DNA of 64,000 nucleotides, from the NCBI RefSeq assembly GCF_032362555.1, contig NC_083519.1, positions 5,845,501 through 5,909,500 on the forward strand, read 5' to 3'. Both the position numbers and the translations under genes were made by a program. The notes under the pieces were generated by a model. That model did not search any database, was not told where the DNA came from, and saw only the letters and a program-made list of their open reading frames with translations. How positions within the stretch are numbered: position 1 is the first letter of the stretch; every line of letters starts with the position of its first letter. Positions 1 to 12,600 of this stretch are shown here, piece by piece. This stretch comes from Amyelois transitella (lineage: Eukaryota > Arthropoda > Insecta > Lepidoptera > Pyralidae).

Positions 1-1173
1 GGTTGGAAGACTCAGGCCGGTGTGTTCATGATGGTGGATGGGGAGAGGGTACATGTAATGCCACACATCAAATACCTTGGCATCATATTGGACCCACGGT
101 GGAACTTCGGGGAGCACTTTAGACAGCTAGCTCCCCAATTAGTGAGAACCGCATCGGCACTCAGCCGACTGCTGCCCAACATTGGTGGGCCTGGTGCTAC
201 ATGTCGGCGCCTATATGCAGGTGTAACACGCAGCATGGCGCTGTATGGGTTGCCGATATGGGCGGATAGGCTCACTAGAGCCAACAGGGCCTTGCTGCGA
301 CGACCACAGCGTGTGGTGGCCATACGTATCTGCAAGGCCTACACCACTGTGGCGTGGGCGGCAGCCTGCGCTCTGGCTGGTACCCCACACTGGGAACTGG
401 ACGCTCTGGCCCAAAAGGAGTTGTTCTGGGAAAGGAGGAGGAGGGCGGAGATGCCTGAATTAGCGGGAGCGGCTGGTGTAAACTTGGCTGTGGTATTGCG
501 GGAGCGATAGAGAACTCCGAATTCAGCCATTGTACTATCGGGGCGCTCCTTCCATCGCTTGACAACTGGTTGGACCGACGCCACGGCCAGGTGACATTCA
601 GGCTGACGCAGGTTATGACCGGACATGGTTGCTTCGGTCATTACCTGCATCGGATTAGATAAGAGGCTACTGAGGTCTGCCATGAGTGTGGGGAGCCGGA
701 TGATACGGCTCAACATACTCTGGCAGAGTGCTCGAAGTGGTCGGATGAGCGGGCCACCCTCATGACCGCCTTAGAAATAGGGAACCTCTCGCTGCAAAGT
801 GTAGTAGCTGCGATGCTGTGCTGCAAGAGGAAATGGGAAGCAGTGGTTTCCTTCTGCGAGTACGTCATCTCGCAGAACACGATCACTTTATCGTGCGCGC
901 CTACTGCCTCACTAGGGTCACTTCCCGACCCTGGGACCAGCAACTTACTGGTCACCTATTAAAACAAGATTCCCGGGCAGCCTGAGAGCATCGTGGTGAA
1001 ATTCCTGCGATCCCATGATGCAAAATCATCACCCTCAAAATGGCAAGAAGGGCGCACGGAGGGGTTTTAGTGGGTAGGCTGGTTTACTAGGTGCCAGGAG
1101 TCCCACACTCTCCCGGGTGTTGACCCGGGGTCTTGTCCGTAAAAAGGATTTCCCCTTCGATAACAAAAAAAAA
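1..1173 (+). mobile_element. R1-type non-LTR retrotransposon, 3' end, degenerate
   Basis: The frame from 22 to 510 reads as the C-terminal part of an R1-clade reverse transcriptase, with a KYLGIILD block, then RRLYAGVTRSMALYGLPIW, and a region resembling lepidopteran R1 Pol proteins. A TAG at 508-510 ends this frame. Homology resumes in another frame, with a CCHC-like C-x2-C-x-H-x-C pattern at about 678-732 (CHECGEP...HTLAEC) followed by an R1-like tail to about 960. So there is at least one stop and one frameshift, and the element is dead. A non-coding 3' segment follows and ends in an A-run at about 1164-1173. The 5' part lies outside the window. R1-clade elements copy themselves by target-primed reverse transcription. 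I am confident of the LINE identity, less so of the exact R1 subfamily. Confidence 0.8.
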
Positions 1174-1497
1174 AGTATAGTAAGTTCAGTATTTGAGTAT
1201 AAAATATTTAGCTACACAAAAATTGTTGATTCTGATCTGAAAATGAAAGAGTTCATTTATACTGGAGACTAAAACTTTTACGTTGTTTAAATAACCTCGA
1301 GACTGAAAGGTGAATCATTAAATAGTACTATTGTTTTGTTTTGTGAAAGAAGAGTTTTTTTTTTGTTTTTAGAAAGTTGGTTAAGAATACAGTGCTTTAA
1401 ATGTTACAAACTTAGAATTTTGTGATTGTTTTATAATAAAAAAACTATTAAAGGGTAATATTTACTGTTAATTTCATCACAGATGAGGCTGATAAGC
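1174..1497. other. AT-rich spacer, no feature seen
   Basis: This is AT-rich sequence between the LINE poly-A tail and a dispersed repeat. No open frame, RNA gene or conserved motif was recognised. Confidence 0.5.
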
Positions 1498-1722
1498 AGA
1501 ATATACTTCACTAGAGGCCGCCCGCGACTTCGTCCGCATGGAAACCCTATCAATCCCGCGGGAACTCTGGGATAAAAAGTAGCCTATGTGTTATTCTGGG
1601 TCTTCAGCTACCTACATACCAAATTTCATGGTAATCGGTTCAGTAGTTTTTGCGTGAAAGAGTAACAAACATCCATACATCCATACAAACTTTCGCCTTT
1701 ATAATAGTAGTAAGATTCTGTT
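1498..1722 (+). repeat. Dispersed lepidopteran repeat, RTE-like 3' tail type
   Basis: The segment begins near 'CCGCGACTTCGTCCGC' and ends 'TTTCGCCTTTATAATAGTAGTAAG', with a tandem 'ATCCATACATCC' stretch in between. A sequence of this form is very common across Lepidoptera and is usually treated as the 3' end of an RTE-like LINE. Assignment to that family is from memory of the consensus. A short reverse-orientation piece with 'CCGGACGAAGTCGCGG' occurs at about 24728-24760. Confidence 0.6.
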
Positions 1723-3665
1723 ATTTTAAACGGGCATTGAAAACTAAAGCATTAAAAAATAATAAGGTTGCATTAAGAAATTGTGAAGACTGAATGTGCC
1801 TTACATAATAAAAAATATTCTAATACAATAATTTAAACGTGTTTAATTTAATATAAGTCTCTTTACTCGTCTTATAACAATGGTGTGTCACTTTCCTGGT
1901 TCAATTTGTCACTACTCTGCCAGTAGTGTCACTCCTCTGGTAACACATTTTCCTCTGGTACTTATAAAACACCAAAATATGAGAAATTCTTCTGGCCTCC
2001 ATCATTAAAACTTAAAAAATAGTGTCAAATAGAGAAATTATAAATATTAAATAGAATGGATAAAATTTCCTTCTGGGACACAAAAAAATCAAATAGCGTA
2101 TATTCACCCATGTGCAGAACGATAACTCAACTATTTGATTTTCGTGAAATTTGTACATCCTTATAATAATAGGCCTAAGAAAAGCTTAGGCTTAGTGCTC
2201 GCCATTTAAAATGTTTGCCTATCCGTACTAAAACTACGCAACAAATAAAAAGACAAAAGATAAAAAAACAACAGAAAAAAAACGCCATCTGGTTCGAAAA
2301 GTTCAATGAGAAGGCAGTTGCATTAACTTAACCGATTTTGGTGCGCAACAATCTTTAATTCGAGAATATTAGTTTTCAAGCATGTAAAGCGAATTCAGTA
2401 GCTTATAAATGCTTGCTTTGATTGCTACATATATACATTGCTTTCTTTACAAATACGCATTCATCTGTTTAAATAGGAGATAATTTATCAAAGTACCCAC
2501 CCAGAACACTGAAGCATGAAGGCTGAACGTGCTAAACTATTCGCGGCATTGAAACCAACCAGTCGAAATAGGCACGCACGCGGCTCTTCTATCATTCAGT
2601 GAAATTTCTTAAATTAAAAGATCTTTTCTAATTGGTTTTTGAAAGAGTTGCACTATAATGAAGTTGAACATGAATTATGTATTATCACATTTGTAAGATC
2701 CGATTTGTAGACTATGTCCATTAATCTAAGTTGGCAAAATTGTCTTTATTACTGACTATTCATAGCACAGTCACGATAATTGATCATTTCGAATTGTCAT
2801 TATAACGATATTGCATATATTATGATTATGCTACACCAATGTTTTGTCGTAGTTAATATACATATAACTGCCATTGCAAATGAATCGAAAGTTATGGTAT
2901 AAATCGCCATGCAATAAAAATGTATCAACTCGCTTGATCACACGATTTCATTTACGTAAAATCTCGCTAAATTATCTTGTTCATCTTGAACTTTAGAATA
3001 TTGTCTCTTATTGCTCCCATGCACACTCCAAAGAACTATCTCCGATTTCTGGGATCAATCAATTCTTTATTCATATTAATATTGTAAAGAGAAAAGCAAT
3101 TTTTTGCATTGTTGTTTGTAAAAAATACCTAAACTCAAAAACTACTTTGACGAAATTTGAAACAGAGATAGAAAAGACCTTCAGGAGTAACAATAGCTTT
3201 TTTGATTTTAAATTTCCACGAGAGCGATTACGGAAATAATTTTATTCGTATTCTTTATTCTTTATCCTATTAAAATACGTTACTCAAGCCGATTTCTGTA
3301 CTTGAATGAACCGCAGAATCATTGTTCAAATGTACAGTGTAATAAGAATAAATTGGCAAAATGCTGTTATGCAACATTCAACTCTGTGAGCATCCATAGC
3401 TTTATTATCCAATTCAGCGTCATATGACATTCTGTGCTCTTACGACTAGGGTGAAAACATCGTAAGGAACCTGAAAATTTAGAAAACTTAATGTGAAAAG
3501 GTCAGACGAAATTCGTTTTGTGTAAAAACCTGACTAATCCAATTGATGATCGTTGTCATTAGAACACCACTGGCACGTCTTTAGAGAGTTGAGGATGTAA
3601 CCAGGACTAACGCCAGATTAATGATCAGCGTTATATGACATCACGTGATGAGAGTATTATTTCAG
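1723..3665. other. AT-rich non-coding DNA upstream of the first visible Rbcn-3A exon
   Basis: About 1.9 kb of AT-rich sequence. I looked for an exon encoding the usual first 100 residues of rabconnectin-3 alpha and did not find one on the plus strand, so this is most likely intron, with the gene start left of the window. No other feature was recognised. Confidence 0.5.
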
Positions 3666-6600
3666 GGCTTGGAGTACCGTTGGGTTCAGACGGGGAAGTT
3701 GGTGGCTGAGGGGCCTATCACAGCGCTGTCGTGGAACCTTGAAGGGACGAGGCTGCTCACGGGGGGGAAGACTTTGCAGCTATGGCACCAGGCATCTCTT
3801 TACCAGGACGACAGCCAACGTGAGTTCGTGAATACGCATGCGCGTTGATATTGTGCTCGTTATTAATCAATTTGTGTGTTAGAAAATGATAAGAAATTAT
3901 GAATAATCGTATTTGGATAATTAACAAAAAATGAGGAAATTAAAATGCAATAAAATAATGGAGGTAAAAATACCTTGTGAAACTGCGGCACGTGACAAAA
4001 ATGGTACACTTAAATAAATAAATTTATGTATAATTAAATTTAAAAAAATAAAAGCCATTCTCGAATATAAAGCTTTATTCGAAAGATAACAAAATGAGCT
4101 AACATGGTGAGTAATTCTTTGTGACTAGAAAGTAATTTTTTATTGTGAATTTTCTTATACACTACTACTTCATTTATGTACTAACTATCAATTTAAAATA
4201 ACTGTACAGAAAATTTGTCAAAATTGTTAATTCAAAATTGTAAGAAGGCAGTTTGAATGTTATACGATGATTTATCAGTATATCGATTAGGGAATTCCTC
4301 AATGTTTATATTTGTTTCCACTTATCTGATATCAGATAAGGTGGTACCTACTGATTTATTAAAATTATTCGTCGCGTGGGCGTATCCTCTGGTATTTTAT
4401 CAGGTTATCACAAAATGTTGACAGACATTGATTTGCTGGTAGATGTGGAACTATTTAGGGTTAATGGTTGGAACTCACATGACTCATTTTGTCTGTCTTG
4501 TCATGTGATACCTATTTGTAAGACGTTTAGTGCGTTTATGCTACCTCTCTGTTGATAAGAAACTTGTTTCAATACGATGTTGCTACTTTATTTACAAATA
4601 TTTACGGAGAAGATTTGAGCGCTGAAAATGTACAATTAATATGAATTGTAAAAGTCGATTATGGAATTCGGCTATCAAACTGTCCAGTGACAGGTTTTTT
4701 CGAGTCATTGGACCTTCCAGCTCAATGAAACTTGTTACTCTATGTCTATCTTGTAGGGAATAGAGAGTGTGTAAGTGAATAAATATTTTGTAGCCTGTAT
4801 GAAAGACATGACAATGTTTTTCTAAATTAATGTAACTACAGTGACTTAGGCCATCTCAGCTTTGCGTACTTACATCGGTATGCATGCATATCATCTAACG
4901 TGACCAATTTACTAACTAACTATTGAACAATTTTCATTTCCTGAAATATCCTTGATTACGTAACGTGTAAAGTAGAACGACGGTGACGTCAGGACGGTGA
5001 TTACATAAATATGTTTGTTTCCAGCGAGCTCCGGCGTGACATTCCAAATTGGTGGCGACAAAGATGAAAAACCTAAACAACCTGAGGAAGAAGAACCGGT
5101 AAGTTGAGTAAGATTGATCTATAACCTATAAACATACATGAAATCACGCCTCATTTACGGAGGCGTAGGCAGAGACCACATCTTTGCACTTGCAACGATC
5201 ACTACATACTTCTTTCGCTTCATTCACATTCATAACTATCTTCATACAAGCTCAGTGGTTTAGGGCGCGCTTGACCTGATTGAGAGGGGATTTAAAAATT
5301 AGACAAAGTTTTAACAAACCTAACTGTCGATTTTTCGGCCATCTAGGCACCTTGCTTTCATATCATTATATTGGAATTGTCTTTCAGCGAAAAGGTAATG
5401 CTGATAGAGATTCGTCCAAAGTGTAACCGACTGATATAGGTCAACGAACAGTATTGTACGCTTACTTGTAATTAGGTAGTATAATTTTCTACATTATATG
5501 ACCTCGAATACAATTTAATCTCGTACAATGCTCGCTTTGTTCTAATTGTAAGTACTATCTTTAGTCAACATAACTGGACTTGCCAGCTGACAGTATTATC
5601 ATTGTTGCTTTACAGTGCTAAATTACTAAAGAAAAAACGAAACCATTTTATACATAATGAATATGTATGAAAAAATATAAGGTTATGTTATAGGTATACC
5701 ATATAAACATAATAGTATAGTTGGGTGTGCGGTCTAAGATATAGCTTGATCTCTATGATTGATGTTCAATTCATAGATTTTATATCCTACCTACGTTAAA
5801 CTTATTGTTCTATCATGCTGTCAGAGAAATCAACTCTAACACCCATCTATAAGATCATGTTCTTATGGTAAATAGAGTAAAGTTCAAAATCGCTTAAAGT
5901 GCTATTCAAAATCGTTTTCAAAGGAAGACTAATATGTTTTACTCTGTCAATGCCATTTATTTTTAAAAGTTTCGTCCGAAATGGTTCCAGAAGTAATCTG
6001 TATGTTCATGATGTGAACATCTAATTATAGTACATATAGAAATGGCAAACGAGATAAGATTTATCAAATATTTAAGTAGAGGTACACATGTTAGACATTC
6101 GAGAGCTGAAAAACGTTCTATGAAACTATCCACGTATTAATTTGATCTTTCTTCTGTAGTAGCTAAGAAGTCTATATTCATTGTTTCATAAGTTGCAATT
6201 TAATATTATATATAAAATTCTAGTGTGACAATGTTCGTTTCCGTACTCCTCCGAAACGGCTTGACCGATTCTCATGAAATTTTGTGAGCATACTGAGAAT
6301 TGGCCAACATCTATTTTTCATACCCCTTAGTGATAGATAGGGCTGTCACCCTAAATATTTTCTTTTAATTTTTTAGATTTTTGTTTAATTTCTTTGTTTT
6401 TTTTTATTTTGTCGCGTTAACAAATACATACAACCCTTAATTTTTACCCTTTAATCACCAACCCCTATTTTTATAGCCATTTTAGTAATTTAATCATTTC
6501 TCATCACCGGTCTATAACTGATCAATCGTCAAAACAAAGTTTACCGGGTCAGCTAGTATTATCTGTATAATTGACCGAGCGAACAAAGCGCGTGTGGGCT

Positions 6601-9600
6601 ACCTATCATCTTGGGGCGAAAATGCATTATTGGTATGTATGTACGTACGTAAATGAAACGCGATAACTGATTTTGATGAAATTTAAGACGTGTGTAAGAT
6701 CTGTCAATTTTTAAGTTTTTGAGATAATTCACAATTTTTGTAAAAATGTAGTGTTCGCGAGGTCTTAGTTTCCGGAACGACTAGTACTAGTAAAATCAAT
6801 AATTAAGGGTTTGAATGACATTTTTCTGTGACTAAAAACTTTATGTTTTTACACTTTGCCTAATCTAATTAATATTTTTAATTGTAAATTGTAAGTACTT
6901 CAACATCGTACGTGGCTGGCGTACACACACGCGAATAATTGCCAATTGAATAGTATTAAGCCATTTATTGTTTTACGATAGCCGAACGTATGTATTGATC
7001 ACACATGTCTATTTTCTGTATACTTACATACATATAGACACGTCTACATCCATTGCGGGGTAGACAGAGCGAACAGTCTTAAAATATAGAATTGAGATTC
7101 AAACAGTGACTAAAAAAAGATATAAGATGTCCGATTGACTGTTATATCAACACATAGATTCAACCAACTGTTGGATCTACAGATTTGGTACGTATGTGCG
7201 CACAATAGTAATGAAGCCGCTATAAGGATCATTTTGAAACACGAAACAATATTATATTATGTTTCTGTAGTATGATCGCGGTCATGCCAATCAGGCTTCA
7301 TAACCCGGGGTTAGCTTAATGCAGCATGCAAGTTTTAAATTACAGTATGCGCTTTAAAAATTGTTAGTCGAATTTTCAAGAAAACTTGATCCTCACGCTG
7401 ATATCCACTTTTATTGTTTTTTTTTTTTTGTAGAAATTTTATCGAAGATCTAAACACAGTATTTAAACTGGCATCATATTACTCGTATGTCAACAGAAGT
7501 GTCTGTACAAATATTATTTTCTCTTTGTTGTTCCGCATATGTGCATTATTTTTGAAAACAAAAAAAACTTTCACAAATGTAACTTAATTGTATTCTTTCC
7601 TACAGTTCCTGTGAAGAGGTGGAATGTTACTTGTCTGAAATGCGCTACATATAAAAAATAGGATTTTATTTTGACAAATCGAAGTCATTGTGGAAAAATG
7701 TGTGTCTCAACCCTTGTTAAAAACAGCCGATATCATTATGAATGTCTCATTTACATGACTACGTTTACAGGGATGGATATGCGTGTGGAAATGTCATACA
7801 GCGACTCCCGCGCACCACCTGGCGTTTTCGCCCGACGGGGTCCTGTTCGCAACGTCCGGGGTCAATGACCGGCTCGTCAAGATTTGGTACCAAAACAAAG
7901 GTAACACAACTTGACTAGTCGACGAATACTCTGACTAGTGTACACTAAAAGTAAAAAATGGGTTTATTAAATTACCTCACGCCATATGTGATAAAGGTTT
8001 ACATCGTAAGTTTAGAAATACGGAATCATCTTTTCTATGTTTCGTGTGATTTTGACATGCTATATTCTGTCCCACTTTATAGGAAATATCCGGAAAATTG
8101 CGAAAAGTAAACTTAAGTTTTATTTCAACGCTAAAATAATAAAGACATAGCCATAGTAACGCCAGCCATTCGCTTCAAATGTTTTACCTTGATTTTCGCC
8201 TATGAACTTGCATAGTTCAACCGGAATTTAAAAAAAATATCTTGTCGCAGTGCTGGTACAAGCCCACATGGACCACTCGCCGACGGAACTCAACTACACA
8301 TTCATCTACGTTGCGCATCCGCGGGCAGTCACGCATTTGTCATGGCGGAAAACCAGCAAATATATGCCCAAGTATGTAAATAAATGTAATATTGATGTTT
8401 AATTTATCGCGTCTATTCTAGGGTGTGAACCCTAATGTGGGCTTGGATATCGACTTTAATGTACTACTAAAAAGTCCAAATAAAATACTCGCCTATTCAA
8501 CTAATAGCGTTACAAGCTTTTTTTGTTTATTGTGAAGTCAAGTGCTTAACCCATATTTCGACCAACTTTAAAGATAACGTTTAGTGCAGATGCCGAATGA
8601 ATCAATATCTAATAGACTGTTCATCAAGAGACTTCCCTATAAAAGACTCTAAGATATTTCGTAATGCAAATGTACTTCTATATAACAGAGGCAGCGTTGG
8701 CAACGTCTTGGTGACGTCGTGCGTAGACAACATCTGCCGGGTGTGGGCCGAGACACTTTTACCCGAAGACGAGTGGGGGGGAGGGCTGGTGACGTCACAC
8801 GCTCGTTCCCCACCACGCAGGCAACGAGCCACTCACAGGCATAAACATCGCTTCATGCAGAGGCTCAAACATATGAAGTGAGTTGTCTGTGCATTCAAGA
8901 TCATAGTTTACCATGTTTAACTATGCCCATCAAATACATAGATATCACTGGGCCGTTACTAGAGTTGTCGTCCCAATAGAGACGATCAAATAAAAAAAAC
9001 ACGAGCACCATAGAAGTACAACCACAGAAAAATATCTGTCAACATTCATATTTAAATAATTTACATAACTGTTTATTGTACCAAATTCATAGTACAAATA
9101 CTGTATTTGTTATTGGTACTGTATTTACATTCGAGTAGTAATTTATCACCAACCACTTTGATTCTTTATAGTAAAATTATGCCTTTTGCAGAACTTGTTT
9201 CCACATCAGACGAAATGCGCAGTCCAACAAAGTGCCCGGCGCCCCAATCCCGACTTTGCCGTCTACATACAGCGCACACGACTTTCACAATCCGTATCAC
9301 GCTAGTTCCTATACGGGAGGTTAGTTCGCAGGATACTTAAGGACTTTGTAATAATTTAGTATTAGAACTGTTTTCATACAGGTAATTTCTTTATTGAGAG
9401 TAAATAATTTCGTAGAGATGTTCTTCCCATGAGTATGAACACCTGACTTGGCAGGACTTTACCATGTAAGCACACCAATTTTTTTTTTTTTCTAAAAATT
9501 TATTTTTTCGTAATCATAAGTCTTACTTGCCTAAATTACTCGGAATGTGACTATATTACCTTGTTTACTTTCGCCAGGTCTCCACTTCCACTTGGCGGCG

Positions 9601-12600
9601 TCAATAAACGCTGAGACGGACATTCCGTTAGTGCCTTCGTTGGCGGGCGGGGGGCGGTTCATCTTACACTGGCTACACAACAAGGAGATGCACTTCACCA
9701 GTCAAGCTGAAGCTATACTGCACGATTTGACCAAAAAAGTAAGTTTATTAAAACATTGCAATAAGTGATTACTGTTCTTGTTTTTTTTGGTAACGATATT
9801 ACTTATATTATTTATAACATGCATCTATGTATGCATAATTTTAAAGAAAATTTGTAATAAAGATAAACCTCTATATAATATTTTTTCTTGTTTTATAATA
9901 TTGATTTCCTTACCTACTACTATGGTGTTTGTTTAGATTTTGGATAAAGAAGAGACTGAAGAAGGAGGTTCAGATCACACTGCACACCCAGACGGAGAAA
10001 ATGATACCAGTGAGTAATACAATTAAATCATAAAAAAAAAATACCTCATTAAAAATAAATATGAAATTTTTGGTAAACCTGTCACAAAGTTGATTTAAAA
10101 TGGCGACGAGATCTCCGCAGGTGCTTTAGTCGGCAGACCTTTTTATACCTTTGTAAACATGTAGTGTGTATAGGTCAAATTTAATTCAGTCATAAATATC
10201 ATCATTTGCAGTGTTCTATAAAAATATTGTACGTAATGTACATAGACCTAAAAATGTATCAGTTTGAGCGATATTTTAAGATATGTCTATCTCTAAAAAT
10301 ATCGTAATCATTCATTCTCAACTGCTGCTTACAATAATGTATCTCAAGTGTTATTGTTTGTAGGTGATGGTAAAAATGCATTAAATGTTTAAATTCAATT
10401 GCGCCTTATATTTTCTTTCGGTCAAATGACTTATTTCTTTACCCAAAATGTAGCTAAAACTATAATAGCAATCGATCATTTTCATTGGTTGTTGTTATTA
10501 TTCCCAATAGAATAAAAAGCAAAAACAGGGAACGGTTGATTAATTGTTCGCATAACGAAAGTATATTTTAAAATTAGTCATGTGTAAAGGTTTCATTTAT
10601 ACACGCATTTCATTTTTAATCGTCAAAATATGAATAAGACTGTAATCAGCGGGTTTTTAGTGAATATTACAGCTGTATGGTATGCCAAATTATGCTGTAC
10701 TATTAAAACGGCTTGTACTGCTTAAACAAATCTTGTAGTTCCTGTACTAATATAATGAAAACGCTTTATATAACTTTGTTAAGCTTTAACCGCTTTCATG
10801 CTATTCCATGCTGCTATATAGGACATAGACGGCCAAGTCACCATTTGGTAAAAACCCAATCAGAAGACAACAGCAACAGCGATGAGCAACCAGGTAAAAA
10901 GCTGTGACATTAAGCAATTCATGTTTTTTTTTTAAAGTTCTTTATAAATAAGCTTACTTCGAAAGTAATAAGATGCGTCAAAAGTAGAACTGCTTTCTCG
11001 ATCATTAGTTAGTCCAACTCAAAATCCAGGAGGATATATTTTCAAAAATAGGATATTTTCTGTTTTTGCGTGTCTACCCTGTAAAAGCCAACGACGTGAT
11101 ATAAGTATGTATGCTTCAAGGACGGGGCTGACGTATTCATCTTCGTCATTTCTGACATACATTTATGGGAGAAGAAACGGTCAGGCTTTTGCCTATTAGG
11201 ATATACGGAAACACGCTATAAGAAAAGAAGTGCCCTTTGTTATATAGTAGCATTTAAATTCTGAATTCATCTTGCAGGTAGCGGCAACCATAGTCACCCG
11301 AGCCTCTCAAACACGACCTCAATAAACTCCATAGCTACAGACGTGACGTGCACCCACCTCCCAGACTCGCTGGACGCCACCATAGAGTCGCTGCTCCGCG
11401 ACTGGTACCAGAGCCCGGATCTGCTGTTCTCCATACATCCTGTGGACGGCAGCTTCCTCATATGGTGCTTTTTTTCTCGTATATGTCAAAAACGGCGACT
11501 TATTGAATAGGCATTTCAACCTGATAAAACAATTATGACTTAAATTGAACTGGCCCTGTTTACTAGGTTACGTTATAGAGATTATAGCTCGCTTCATGTG
11601 ACACACATACTCTTAGATTGTGTTTATACTTAGATTCCGTGTTTTTCCTCGGGGTGCAGCCATAGGTCTCCCCTTAATATTTTTACCTCGCTTGTTTGGG
11701 AGTGAATTTTATCCACCGTTTCAGCAACTATAATAAGTTCGCTGGTCTACCAAGTTGATAGTTTCTGAACTTAGAGAGCCTACTAACTTTGCGGACAAAA
11801 GCTTGTCATAATGTAATTAATGAAGCTAAATAATCACCATAATCTTGACAACATTTCTCAGGGTTTGCGAGTGGCTGGACGAGATTCAAGCGGGGGCGTT
11901 ACGACAAGCACAAGTATCGTTTTCAGCGCGAATTCCCGCCGCTTTTCCGCTGGGAGATGCCACTACCATGTGCACTCCGGCGGCCTTGTACCACGCCGCG
12001 GCTCAGCCACTGTATGTGCGACATCGGACCAAGCCCGTCGTGCCAGGTGATCATAGTGAACTGAACAGTTTGTCACAATGTGGCAAAGACACAAAGAGAT
12101 CTAAGCGAAAGCATTGCTGCAGAAGTGTATTTTACATTGGTAGATGCCATCTTCACACGGTGCAGGTTTAACCACCGTGCGACATCGGAACACACCTGTC
12201 GTGCTAGGTGGTCACAATACGTAATAGTAGGAACCACACAAGAGTGTGTATATTTTAAAACAAATGACGCAAAAAGGGGATTTGGTTGGTGGGGAAGATT
12301 TGACTCTCAGTTTCACTAATTCTGCACCTATCCCTATTACCCTATCTACTTTTGCATATAAATTAATTTTTTTACAACTTTTGCTACCATTTCAATGTCA
12401 ATTTAAAATTATAATGGTATTGATAATTCCAATTTTATAGCTGGACAACAACAGCAAGGTGAAACCGTCACGACGCCACTTGCCAGTGTTCAAGAAGAAA
12501 AAGAAGAGGCTGAGTGGCCCCAAACTGAAGATCAGAAGGAGCCTCAACAAAACGGTTAGTACAAATGTTTGCTTATTTTTACTTAAATATCATTGCAGAG

